Source: Lingula anatina (taxonomy: Eukaryota > Brachiopoda > Lingulata > Lingulida > Lingulidae). From it: a stretch of 62,000 bases of DNA. A model generated the notes under the pieces. It made no database searches and was not told the origin of the DNA. It saw only the letters and a list, made by a program, of their open reading frames with translations. Positions 21,901 through 33,645 of the stretch are shown here, piece by piece. The translations under genes and the position numbers were made by a program. The stretch lies in contig NW_019775494.1 in NCBI RefSeq assembly GCF_001039355.2, positions 7,939 to 69,938 of the forward strand, read 5' to 3'. Numbering within the stretch: position 1 is the first letter of the stretch; the number at the start of each line of letters is the position of its first letter.

Positions 21901-24900
21901 CCAAATTATGGCCGCGTGGAGATGGCCATTGATGGAAATTGGGGCACGATTTGTTCCAGACATTGGCACTGGCAGGACGCAAGAGTTCTGTGCAAGGAAC
22001 TGGGATTTATAGGTAATGAAGGACAAAAACAATGGCATATATTGTAAATGGGTTTTGACCCTGGATTTTGTTCCAATTGAATAACTGTTGTCTTAAGAAC
22101 AGTTAATTTAACTCTGTAAATCAAACTTTTTTCTTTCCATTTCTCGACCTTGTGATATTTACCTCGCAGGCAATAAATATTCTCTAAAAATCTGTTGTCC
22201 GCGGTAGAAATGCATCCTGGTATGACAATGAAAGTTTTGGAGTTCCATTTAATTGATGATAATGTAAAGAACAGACACTTCCTGTTGACTAAAGTGACAG
22301 GTGATGCCCATGTTTACACCCAGGTTGCGGATACTTGTTTTAGAGACATGCCAGCACTTTTACTAGTCACAATGAGCATCTTTGTATTGTCGTGTTTTCA
22401 CGTACCTTTTATATTATTAGATGGGATGCCAATTTCGAGTAGTTCAATCTATGGTCAAGGTTCAGGAAACTCCTATTTCGGCTACCCACAATGCTCGGGC
22501 TCAGAAGACTCGATTTTGAATTGCCGTTATTATGGTCCGACTGAGAATTTGTGTGGTCACCACGAAGACGTCGCCGTGTTTTGTTCGGAGAGTGTAAACA
22601 ACAGTAGGTAGCCTGCAAACTTCGCTATTTTCTTTCAAAAACCTTTTGTATTTACTGGAAGAATACAAAAGAAGAAGTTTCACTATTCACCAAGAAATAC
22701 ATACTGGCAAATCTACAGATAATATGGAACTATTTGGAACTTTGATGCATTTCAGCTTTTACGTTTTCCTTTTCGTCACAAGCTGTCAAATATTCTGGTT
22801 ATTTATTGCATACTGCAGGTATAGTTTACAGAGAAAATTGGGGGAGAGTGGAATTTTGGAAGGAAGGAAGTTGGAACAACCGACGACCAGTTTGCGATGG
22901 GAACTTTACTGACATCGAGGCCACAGTGGTATGTCGAGAGCGAGGCTTCAACGCGGGACATGCCGTTTGTTGTGGGTCAAGCGATCCCTGGGGTCACTCT
23001 GACTCAAAAACAGATTGGTTGTGCACGGGGAACGAAGCTCGACTCTTGGATTGCCCTCACACCGACGCTTCATGCTCATCTGGCCACTCTGCAAGTGTTG
23101 TGTGCTACAACAGTTCTATACCACAAGGTACTAAGGACTGCCGCTGCTGTAAATTCATCTGTCATATTTTGATCATATAATTGCAGAGCAGGGGAATCTT
23201 CTAAGTGCTGCATATGCATGTACCTGGATTAACAAACCGAACTGAAAAACAGTTAAAAGAATCTTATCATTAAAATATTATTGGGATATTCCAATTGGAA
23301 ACGCAAAAACTATATGCTCAAAGTATAAATGAATAGTCTTTTACCAGCCATTATCAGCAAAAAAAAAGGGGTCATTGCTTAAATTTTTAACGTCCAGATC
23401 TATGAAGTAGGAATTGTGGCTAACAATCAGTGATTATTGTGTAATATAAGTCTACACTAATTTACAATTCTTCAGATGAAGTGTATACGCTGAACCATGG
23501 CAGTTACGGTTACGTGCGCATGACCTACAAAGGCGTTGAAGGACTTGTCTGCGATACCAACTGGACGCGGGAGGACGCCTTGGTCGCGTGTCGCAGTTTA
23601 GGTTACGACGGCGCCCTAAACTTTCCCGCTGGTTTCTACGGCCGTGATTCCAGCCACAAGATCTTTTGGCTGAAGGACCCCGTGTGCGCTGGCAGTGAGG
23701 ATACCTTGTTGGAGTGTCCCTCCGCTGGAGTGGGCGGTGGGTTCTATCCGGAATGCCATTGGAATGACGGCTCGGTCGGTGTCTTCTGTTACCAGTCCAA
23801 TAACGTGGGACAGTTCGGTAGGTTGGGCAGTATGAACACGCGTTTAGATCCTGTAACATGCTCACGTTCACGAAAAAAAAACATTCATCCATTCTGCGAT
23901 GATAGGTTAAGAAATTGTCACCTTTTTCCGCAACTCCTGTCTTGGTGTCTCTAGTCATTTACCAGTAAATCACCTAAAGCTGTTTAGTTCTTTCAGATGT
24001 AAGGCTCAGCGACTTTGCCCACACTGCATCATACGGGAGACTGGAAGTCATGCAGTTCGGGGACTGGGGGGCCGTCAGTGTCCCAAGGCCATCTCCACAG
24101 CTGGTGAAAGTAGCGTGTCGGGAGCTCGGCTATGACGTCGGGATTGGCATCCACGGTAATCCGTACAGCAGAAGCACCCGGCCCGTCTGGTACCATAACG
24201 TTACCTGCACTGGCGACGAGCTGTCCCTCCAAAACTGTACCAGAGAACCGCCGGGAAAAGAAAATGAATGGTCCAACGATGACGACATCTTTCTTTACTG
24301 CTGGAACAGCGACTCGGTGCCAGGTAAGACAGCTTGGGATATTGATGATGACTTCTTCGAATAAGACACTTTGGTCATCACAGGAGTTAAGGCCGAAACG
24401 TAGTATAACTTGTTTCAAGTAAGATCCAGTTTCAGATTCAATTTTTCATTATTTTATATATAAAAAAAAAAAAAAATTGGGTGAATCATAACATTCAATT
24501 TGAGTGAAAGTGTAGTTTTTAATCATTGTCTAATCAATATTTCTGAATAGCTGCTCTTCTTAAGCTACAGATATGATTTTAGTACATCCAAGTATCAAAG
24601 CACTATTTAATCACTATCTGAAGTTAACTTGAACGTGAATGGAAAGCGCGCACACAACTTGTGTGAACGAAGAAGGCGTTCCTCTATTTAAATGCTTAAT
24701 TTTTCTATTTCAATAAAACCTGTTGATACGGTTACGATTTCGATTGCGATTTCCAGTGCCGAGTTTTCGACTTCACAGCTCCTACTACGGCCGTGTCGAG
24801 GTCACCTATGGGCGGTATGCAGGGGTCATATGCAAGCAAGGCTGGGACGACGTCGACGCCGACGTTTTGTGCCGAAACTTTGGCTATAAGCGAGGAATGA

Positions 24901-27900
24901 GCGATCCCGAATTAACATATTCAGCAAACTACCCAGTGTACTACGTCAATGTTTCCTGCAACGGATCTGAATCCAGCGTTAATGACTGTGATAAGGTATT
25001 TGGAAATATTCGCCCCGAACCTGGATACTGCGATGTAACTTCTTCAACTCCTGCTGCGGCATTTTGCTTCCAGAAATCAGGTAGGTTTTGGAAGTAATAC
25101 TCAACGTGTGGGTTAGTTTAGACAGGAAATACATGTAGTCACCTGGCGTAACCTTTTATCGGTCTAATATAGTCCTAGTGTAAGCACATCTGAAAATATA
25201 TAACTCTATATTTTTATTCGCTTTCTTCTTACAGTTTATTATTTAGACCTAACTAAATAATTCATTATTTGACCCATCATTTTCTTGAACTTATTAAAGA
25301 AATAAGATGTAACAAAAAGTAGCGATTTATCATTTCCCAGTGAATAATATCCAAGTTAACTGCTATCACTTCAAAACATAATTCGTTTTTCATAACTTAA
25401 CAAATCGTTTGAGGCGTCATTACAGCATGTTTGAAAGAATAATTACAAGGTTTGATAAACCAAAACATCTTATGAACTGTGTCTTTATTAAAGGGGAATT
25501 TTGATGACTTATGGGAATTACTTTCCTGAGACCTGAGATCAATACTTTGGATGGACGACAGCAAAAATCTGATAATTATAATTATTAATTTTATCATTAA
25601 GGAAGCAGATGGGATAGAAGACGTATTGAAACAGACAATTTTAACGCAAATTAGTTTTTTTTAAACAAATACAAGTTATAGAAAACTAAAGTCTACTGTT
25701 TTAATCTTTTAGATTATGGCGGGATAGAGTTTCGACTGGCTCACGGCCATTTATATGAAGGCCGAGTTGAAATGTCCATAGACGAGATATGGGGAACTGT
25801 ATGTAAAGTCCAAATGACCGCGGAGCATGCTGGTATTATTTGCAGGTAAACTGGATTAATTTCAACTTTTCTTAATTGTGACGATTAGCAGGTGCGTGTA
25901 CCGGTGTGACAGAAATGGTAGTCATAGGAATGAAAGTCCGGGATCCCATATGATTGGTACAGGTTGGGGTAAGTTGGCGTATTGGGGATAGATTATGGGA
26001 CGAGTGTCACCTGTACAAAGTAATGGGGAATGGACTACGGTTCCTAGCGGACTTCTATTCTTGCCATACCACTGATAGCTGCTCTAAGTAATCAAACTTG
26101 AGTGAGTGCACGCGCACGCGAAGAAAACGGTACGTAAATTACTTTGGACTTTTTGGTTGCATTAAATCATACGATCCACATTGCCAAAATGAAAAAATTG
26201 GTAATTGTAAAAGTACCTCGCAATAAAGCTACTTGCTTTGGCATATAAACATACACGGGCTGGTGTAGTCCTACCTAAAAAGTGCATTACTATATATACT
26301 TGTTCCGTCGTACAAAAGTACACTTGTTATCACCACAGGCAGCTTGGGTTTGATGACGGAAAACTTGCTACCGTCTCGTCAGGCACGGGGAACGTGTGGC
26401 TGCGGTTACGAGATTCCTGCTCCCTGGCTCACATCCAAGCCTGCCCGAGATACGGCTTTGGAATGACGCATTGTGGACACGGTCACGACATTGGGATATA
26501 CTGCTATGACATAACGAATGCATGTAAGGCTGCTTTTCACTAATTTCTTACCTGAAAATGGTGGCTGTATATTTTGCATCTTTGGTCGATAAAAGCATGC
26601 TACGTAATTAAGACAAAAGTGTGTTCGACTCCTCTATATATATGTAAGAGAAGGAGAAACAAAGCTGACTTTTTTTAAAAAATTAGCAGTTTTTCTTTTA
26701 TCACCAAAATACTCCAAAGCCAAAACTGTTGAGAAATATACAATCTATATACACGTTTTTTGAGCCTTTATTTTCTATTTTTATCGGCATTTTGTCAACA
26801 GTTTAAGATGTGGTATACTTTGATGACTTTTTAGAGAAATATTTTAAAATTTCCAGGAAAATCAAATTTTCTGTGTGAAAGTATAACGCTGACTTTGAGA
26901 CACGACAATTAAACGGATTAGATGTGGCGTTTGGGCATGTAGAAACAGCGTTATTTCGTTGGAATCTGGCAAGGCTATTACAAGAATAACAGCTTTTTAA
27001 AATTTTTATTATCACCCATTATTCCCGTTTTAGCCTGTGAGGCTCCAGCGGCTCTGACTGGCCACTTTGGTCACTTGCGTTCCTTTGGTCACCCGACCAC
27101 CCAGTATGGACCCAACCTGAACTGTACCTGGTGGATCACCGTCCCTGAGGGCTTTGCCGTCAGACTGACATTTACTGATTTCAGTGTAAGGGTTAATTAA
27201 TTACGTTGATTAATTATATACGGTATCGATTAAAATTTATGGCTAAATGAGCAAATTTTTGTCGAGGAATTGGTGTTGGAAATGATCAATCGGTTAAATC
27301 ATCCATTAATTTATTTACTAATTGCTCAAAATATGTAATGAGGTAAAGTTTCAGAAGAATATTATCTTCCAGCTTGAAGATTCTGTGGATTGTGAAAACG
27401 ACTACGTGGAAGTTAGAGACATAGGGATGGGCTCATTTGAGAACTGGACCTCTGCTGCTGTCATAGGACGGTATTGCGGTGCCACAAACCCTGGCACTCT
27501 AACTTCTACAACTAACCGTCTTGTTGTCCACTTCCGGAGTAACGAAGCGACTTCTAGCGGTGGAATGGCTGCGTATTTCAGCAGTGGTAAGACATCTGTC
27601 TCTCTTGTAAGCCGTTAGCGAAACATTCCTATTCTTATTCAGTGAAACATAATACAGATAATTAAACCCAACCCAATAGTCTTTTATCTAAACTATCTGT
27701 TATGAACGGAAATAATGTCTCTTGGTGAACGCAAGCAGATACCAATATAAGATATAAAATGATGTACTAGTGTAAATTTTACAAGTCTGTTATGTCCAGA
27801 TATGTGACAGTTCTCGTGAAAGTTTACTCAGCAAACAAAAGAATATAAAGACAGAAATGATGTGCATCAATGCATGCCCATTATTGCCCATGCATACAGG

Positions 27901-30900
27901 CGCAAATCGATACCGCTTGACAGTAGAATTTACGTTTTTGTACTGTCTCTTAGTTCCTCCTTAAAAAAATGAAATAATTGTTTTGACGAAAATTCGAAAA
28001 TAGTGATCCAGTATTTCCTTTTTCACGTGGTGACCCTTTGTATTCGCGTTAGTAACTACAAAAATCTACAAAAATCTTAGGTGATTGACTGGCATGGGCA
28101 CCTTCGGGAGGATAGCCTTCACACTTAACGATTCACTGCTGCATTATAATGCATCTCTTTTTCCTCATGAATATTTAATCATTATGTTTTTCCTCATGAA
28201 TATTTCATCATTCATGTGTGTCAAGGTAAAACGATTTTTTGGAGTTAGACATCTTTTGTTATAACAGAGAGGTGAATTAAAACGAGGCCATAACCCATGT
28301 TTTACTAATTATTTTATTTGTTTGTTTGTTTGTTTTCCAGACTGCAGCGGTGCGACCGTCTGGAATAAAGTTAACAACACATCCGATCTCAGTGGCACAG
28401 ACTTCATGATCCGGTCCATCAATAACGCCAGTAATTGTCTCTTGGAGTGTGATCACCATCAGTTCTGTTTCAAGGTGTACTACGATGCCACAAATGAAAC
28501 ATGTTATATGAAAATGGCCACGTTTTATGGCCGAAATATCAGCCTCAGTGGATTGGAGCTGGAGACGTATGAGAAAAAATGCATAAGTAGGTATAACTCT
28601 AATGCCTGTGAGTCAGTACGCATTACACAGTATCATACCCTGAACAAATTTTGAATGGTGATGCAATGCTTTTCAACCCCGCTGAGAATCGTCCCTTTCA
28701 CATCGCGTACTAGGCAAGAGCGGTGTCGCGTCTGATACTGTGAAATGCGTACTGATACACACCTTGAAAACGGGTAGTGTGGTCCGATTTACCGGTGAAT
28801 TCAGGATCATTCGGTGCCGAGTCTGGGAGTTGGGTAGGCCTGAATATTACAGTGTCTGACAAGTTGTCTTTATTAGGGAATGAGGCTCCAGTATCTAAAA
28901 TGCTACACTTCTGAGTTCTAACCAATGTATCTTTGAGTACACAACACATTTGTTTACTTGATTTGCTGAATTAGGATGTTTTTGTTAAGTTATTTGCGTA
29001 ATACGTTATTAAATTACTTCGTAGATGGTCACCAATGGACAACGCAAGACAACAGAGCTATACGCAGCGAAGAGCTTGCGGTGGAATACACCAGCAATGT
29101 GGACAATTGCCTAGCCTCCTGCCGAATGAGGCCAACTTGTCTGGCAATCGATTACAGCGCCAGCAGCAAGAAGTGTACACTTCACAGCGTCAATTCTGCT
29201 GATACCTCGTTGACGTTAGAGTCATCCACTGTGTACCATGAGAGTAGGTGCATTGTTTTCTGTGTGTATTAATGTTTATGTCACTCCATTGACCGTTTTT
29301 CTTGTTTTGTTTCACTTTGCTACTTCACGCCCTCGGACGCTTTTAAATTCGTGACCGACATCCATTTTGGTAATGTCTTTGTATGCGTGTTATGTTGCCT
29401 TCGGTTTTCGTTTTTGTTTCTGCCCATCAACTATCATGAGCAATAATGCATGTGGCAGTTTTCTAGATTACGCCATATAGATACATCTCATTCACGCGGA
29501 AAAAGTGTCTGGATAAAGTACACAAAATCAATGCACTTCTTGTGTCAAATATTGATATTCTTGTAAATAAGTATTTATTTAATGTTTCATGCGTTATGAT
29601 TTATACACTAGGCTTATGCCATGAATTACGTGAAGTGGTCTCTTAATTTTCAGAAGTGGCAGAATTTCAATTGTAGTTAATAGCAGTTTTGTAATCTATC
29701 TATACAATGCGTTTACGCAAGGCGTTTTGAAGTAGCGAGAATATATACTATGCCATTTAGCAATTAGTATTGTAATTACGATCAAATCTCTTTTGATGGA
29801 GTATTTCTGACCAGTATGGCGCCTGATACATCATAAATCTGTGGGCAGGTAAACATTTTCATATTTTCGATTGTACAATGATTAGGCTATTATAACATCT
29901 AGTGAGCTTGGTATTGATTTAATAAGGTCGGTTTTGGCAGTGAACCATAAATTCGTGTGCACACTGTGTTTGATGTCATTTTTGTCATTGATGCCAACAA
30001 AGCAATGTGCGCAATTCAGAGTTTCGATTTTAACACGGACTTGATGTTTTATCTTCGTGGGCTTTCAATATTTCCGGAAGTTTTCATCAGACTCACTTGG
30101 CAGTCAGGAAAGACTGAAGGCTTTCTAAAGCAGTTTATGATCGAGGGCAAAAATCGAAAAAGGCAAATTGCGGAACTGTCTGTTTTCTCTGAGGTACACA
30201 GAAACACGGCCAAATCTACGGCACTAAATGCTGTGTACACGTCCACGGGCTAGTGGTGTTTGAAATCGATATAAAGTGACAAAAGCTGTGCTTGTTTAGA
30301 TCTAAAAAGCCTGGTTGAAAATGCTGTTGAATACTATTCCTAAACATGCTATATAACCCTTAACTACTGTAAATAATCTTGTCATCCCCACCAGGCCTGG
30401 ATTAATAATTGTGGACATTTTTCGTCTTTACATTTCATAAACATCGTATTTTGGTTACTAATTACTAATCTGAACGTTGTACAATTTCATCGTTATTACT
30501 GCATCTTATTATCTATGCATTATAATATACCTTGTGCATAACACGTTTTCACTACTAAATTATACATTAAATCATTTCATTGCATATTTTGTTTAATGAA
30601 TACATCACAGCACTTTCATCAACTTTTTCGATACGAATTTACGCTCGACTTTTAAAACGCCACAGGTGTATTTTTTTCATTGAAAAATAAATCCGATTAA
30701 CTACGGCGTTCTCGGCGATTCCTTACAGCCACTGTTCCCAAGACGTGTGCAGAAGTGTTGGCCAATAACGGCACCAGTGGCTGGTATGGTTTGAAAGTAG
30801 CCACCGGTCAGCTAGTCTTTACTTACTGTGATGCCCTGAGGTTTGGCGGAGGATGGACCTTACTGATGGCGAAACGCGCAAGGTATTCAAAATTGTACAG

Positions 30901-33645
30901 TTTGTATCTATGAAATAGTGAATTTGTTATGTCAAAATACGACTTGTTTTGGGATTAGTTGACGCTCTGTAACTGTCAATACATTTTAACAATACATTAG
31001 AAAAAATTATTTCCAACCTTAAAATTCCCCGTTTCATCAAACTGTAAATAAATTGACAAAACAAGAGATAGACAAGTACTTTGTTGAACATCACAGCATT
31101 CCATTCTAACCACGTTGGTTTTAAATTCATATTCATAAATTTGAAATGGTTTTTAAATTCAAAAACCTATTGATTTTACTGAAAAAATTGAAAAGTAATT
31201 GTCCTTGCTGAATATTATATTTGCACTGAAGTTTGGAATTTTTATATCACGTCATTAAACTACCTAAGTTTACCGGCCTGACGGGTGAGACAAAAGCCTC
31301 TTCAGTGTGAGTGAGCTCCTAGTATCAAGCAAAATTTAAGTCGCCTTCAAAGCCCGTTGGAACATGATGCAAAACAGGCATACCTAATTTGTATGGCACT
31401 TTTAAGAATGGCTATAAGATGGTAACTGTAAAAATGTTTTCAATGCACTTACAGGTCTTGCACTTCACCTGTGTCTGAGCTACCTGTGTCTCAGTACTCA
31501 TTACTAGAGTCGGAATTTTCGATATTGCAAGAACTTCTGCGCTTTAAAGATAGGACGTTGGTTGATTATTATGAGGTGAGTGTATGTAGAGCATCTGCAA
31601 AATGGCATAATTTTGCACATTTGCTTATAATTACGGCAATTACAGTTATGATGAACTATTCTCCAAAACTTTTCTTACAATGATATGTATTAAGCCATAA
31701 TTTATGTTTAACGTTACGAAGACATTTTTCCATGAAATCACATCAAAATTAAGAAAAATTAAGAAAATGTACTCGTAGTACATTTGTATAAAAACCGTCA
31801 ACATCGAATACTCTTATTTAAAGTTACTGTTGGAAGATAGTGGGAGGCAGTGGAACAGCACGTGGATGGTGCCCAACACAATGTCAGATTACAATGACGT
31901 CACAGTGACATCATTTGAAGGTGTGACGTCAATGCTTGGCATGGCACGAGGGCATATACAGGTAATCAATGTGACTAACGTTACCTGGCGAAAGACTGTA
32001 TTCATCAAGCGGGATTCTTATTCGCATTACGAGTCAAATTCAAAAACAAAATTAGATGGATCTAAAAGTTAAAGACTTAGCCATTAGATATTTTGCACCC
32101 AGCTAAACCGTTTCGTCGGTGAATAAGAGACTTTCACATAAAAGAGAGTGTCCCAATTTTTACCCAGTCATGGGTCAATCTCACATACAAATTGCAGTGG
32201 TTCACTTGTCCCCGTTCTGCCTTCCCCCACCAATTGCTTCTGAGGTGCCACTTTCTCCACAAATGGAGACAAAAACCGAGATTTTCATCCTTGTGCCTAC
32301 ATATGTCAAAGTAAAAATTAACCTTATTCTAGTTTCATATTTGTTTATTCTTGTGCCCCCTTCTCACTGTTCTTCCAGAGCCTTGCCCACATCAGCGCCA
32401 TATCGAACATCAGTGGCCTGCCATATATTGGCGAGAACTGCAGCAGCCCGGTGACGGATGCCTCCAACACCATCTTTCTGTGGATGAGGACCCCCACCAC
32501 CGCTAATAAGGATAAAAAATGCATGATCAACGTTTGTGCAAATGGTGGCCATTGCCGGTATGAAAACGGAAACACCACCTGCACCTGTGCCAAAGGATTT
32601 TACGGGGAGAAATGTGAACATAGTGAGTGTTATCAAATACGTTCACATATAAGGTGTGCCTCTGCTGCAAGCACACTGGAAACATTTTTTGCAGTGACAA
32701 GAATGGTAGTTCTAGGAATGGAAGTCAGGGCTCCTGTATGATTATATATGATTATTACTATAGTACAGGAAAGGGTTAATATATGGGACGGAAAGTATAG
32801 GCTATTAGTACAGGAAAGGGTTGATATATGGGATGGAAAGTATATTAGTACAGAAAAGGGAGTATTGGGGTTAGTATGTGGGACGGATGTCACCTGTACA
32901 AAGTATAGTGGGAACGGACTTCGGTTCTTAGCAGACTTCCATTCCAGTTACAAAATTCGTCCAATAGTCAGCATAGGCCTATTTTGACTTCCTTTGACGT
33001 CAGGATATCGACATTCAAATAACAAAACAGCATGTATGTGTTTTGTTTTGCATCATTTTACTGAAACAGAGAGTAAACACCTTTTCCGATCAAACTCAAG
33101 TATATTGTGGACATTTTTTACAGCAGTCAATATTTTTTTCATTAGTCATTCTTCTTTTTGAAATCTTTTGACGTCTGATTATCGAAGTTACTGTCAAAAG
33201 CGTAAAGCAACGGAACAAATTGAATGTTCTTATAAAATTTATTTTTCATTTAAAGTCCCAACGTTCTAAGAAATTAGATGTTTTTTGATCGATTTCAAGT
33301 ACATGTACTTGATGTTGTTTTATTGATTATCTTAAAGGTGGCATTTTTAAATAAATATATATTTCAGGTCTTCCAAGCGTCACTGCGCAGTTTAAAAAAT
33401 TGCCGGATACCGCCGTTCGATTTGCAGACATCACCAAGACGAAAGTTTCGACACGTGTACTCGATTGCATGAGTTTCTGTGTTTTGCACGGATGTTCTGG
33501 TTTCTACTGGCAACCAAAAACTGAAGTGAAGCCCATGAATTGTGAACTGCTTTCAGAACAATTATTTGGAAGTTTGCTGTACTCTGAGGTTCATAGGGAT
33601 GTATATGTACGACTCCAGGAAGGTGATATTGACTGGGAACAGTGA
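18948..33645 (+). CDS. Secreted mosaic protein: 7 SRCR, CUB, 2 PAN, fibrinogen-like, EGF, PAN (1,375 aa)
   Basis: Exons: 18948-19023, 21156-21500, 21875-22012, 22421-22603, 22819-23127, 23476-23817, 23997-24323, 24757-25080, 25713-25845, 26339-26523, 27034-27185, 27373-27586, 28341-28586, 29025-29243, 30729-30882, 31455-31575, 31824-31961, 32379-32622, 33368-33645 (TGA). Total 4,128 nt, in frame. Residues 1-25 are a signal peptide. SRCR domains lie at about 26-140, 141-247, 248-350, 351-464, 465-573, 574-681 and 682-787; most have six Cys and a WGT.C motif, the third eight. CUB spans 788-909, PAN/apple 910-991 and 992-1064. 1065-1235 is fibrinogen-like (YCDALRFGGGWTLL). EGF is 1250-1281 with six Cys, and a last PAN 1284-1375. 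Domain borders are mostly phase-1 introns, typical of exon shuffling. No membrane segment or GPI signal is seen, so it should be secreted. SRCR proteins bind microbial or polyanionic ligands; such a role here is inference. Confidence 0.85.
19471..19620 (-). mobile_element. Family B inverted-repeat element, copy 1
   Basis: Ends are GGAATGGTAGTCCGCTAGGA and the inverted partner TCCTAAGACTAACATTCC. The reverse complement aligns along its length with 25912-26060 (shared CCCATATGAT, TGTCACCTGTAC.AAGTAATGGG). It is non-coding and sits in intron 1 of the SRCR mosaic gene. Confidence 0.75.
19842..20090. mobile_element. TIR element with CTGGGCCCAGTTTTATAAAG ends
   Basis: CTGGGCCCAGTTTTATAAAG at the left is matched by its exact reverse complement at the right. 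The inverted repeat continues imperfectly to about 40 bases (…CACTAACCAGTG / CACTGGTTAGG…). The 249-bp interior has no ORF. I saw no convincing target duplication. It lies in intron 1 of the SRCR mosaic gene. Confidence 0.75.
25912..26060 (+). mobile_element. Family B inverted-repeat element, copy 2
   Basis: It begins GAAATGGTAGTCATAGGAAT and ends TTCCTAGCGGACTTCTATTC, an imperfect inverted repeat of its own start. It lies in intron 9 of the SRCR mosaic gene, inside the split seventh SRCR domain, in the same orientation as the gene. Confidence 0.75.
28150..28215 (+). repeat. Short direct repeat
   Basis: TTTTTCCTCATGAATATTT followed by a CATTA-like tail occurs twice in tandem in intron 12 of the SRCR mosaic gene. 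Nothing else is seen in that intron apart from a (TTTG)n run next to the acceptor. Confidence 0.7.
29244..30728 (+). other. Intron 14 of the SRCR mosaic gene
   Basis: A 1.5-kb intron between PAN 2 and the fibrinogen-like module. It holds a 99-codon open frame at 29957-30253 without a recognisable domain or splice context; I see nothing else. Confidence 0.5.
32700..32945 (+). mobile_element. Family B inverted-repeat element, copy 3, internally expanded
   Basis: Starts GAATGGTAGTTCTAGGAATG and ends TTAGCAGACTTCCATTCC. Compared with the other copies the middle is expanded by near-tandem units of about 45-55 bases, each beginning AGTACAG(G/A)AAAGGG. It lies in intron 18 of the SRCR mosaic gene. 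Confidence 0.75.

Noticed and set aside
29957-30253. Plus-strand open frame inside intron 14 of the SRCR mosaic gene
   Set aside because: No domain, no start context, no compatible splice sites. Frames of this size are expected by chance in 62 kb.
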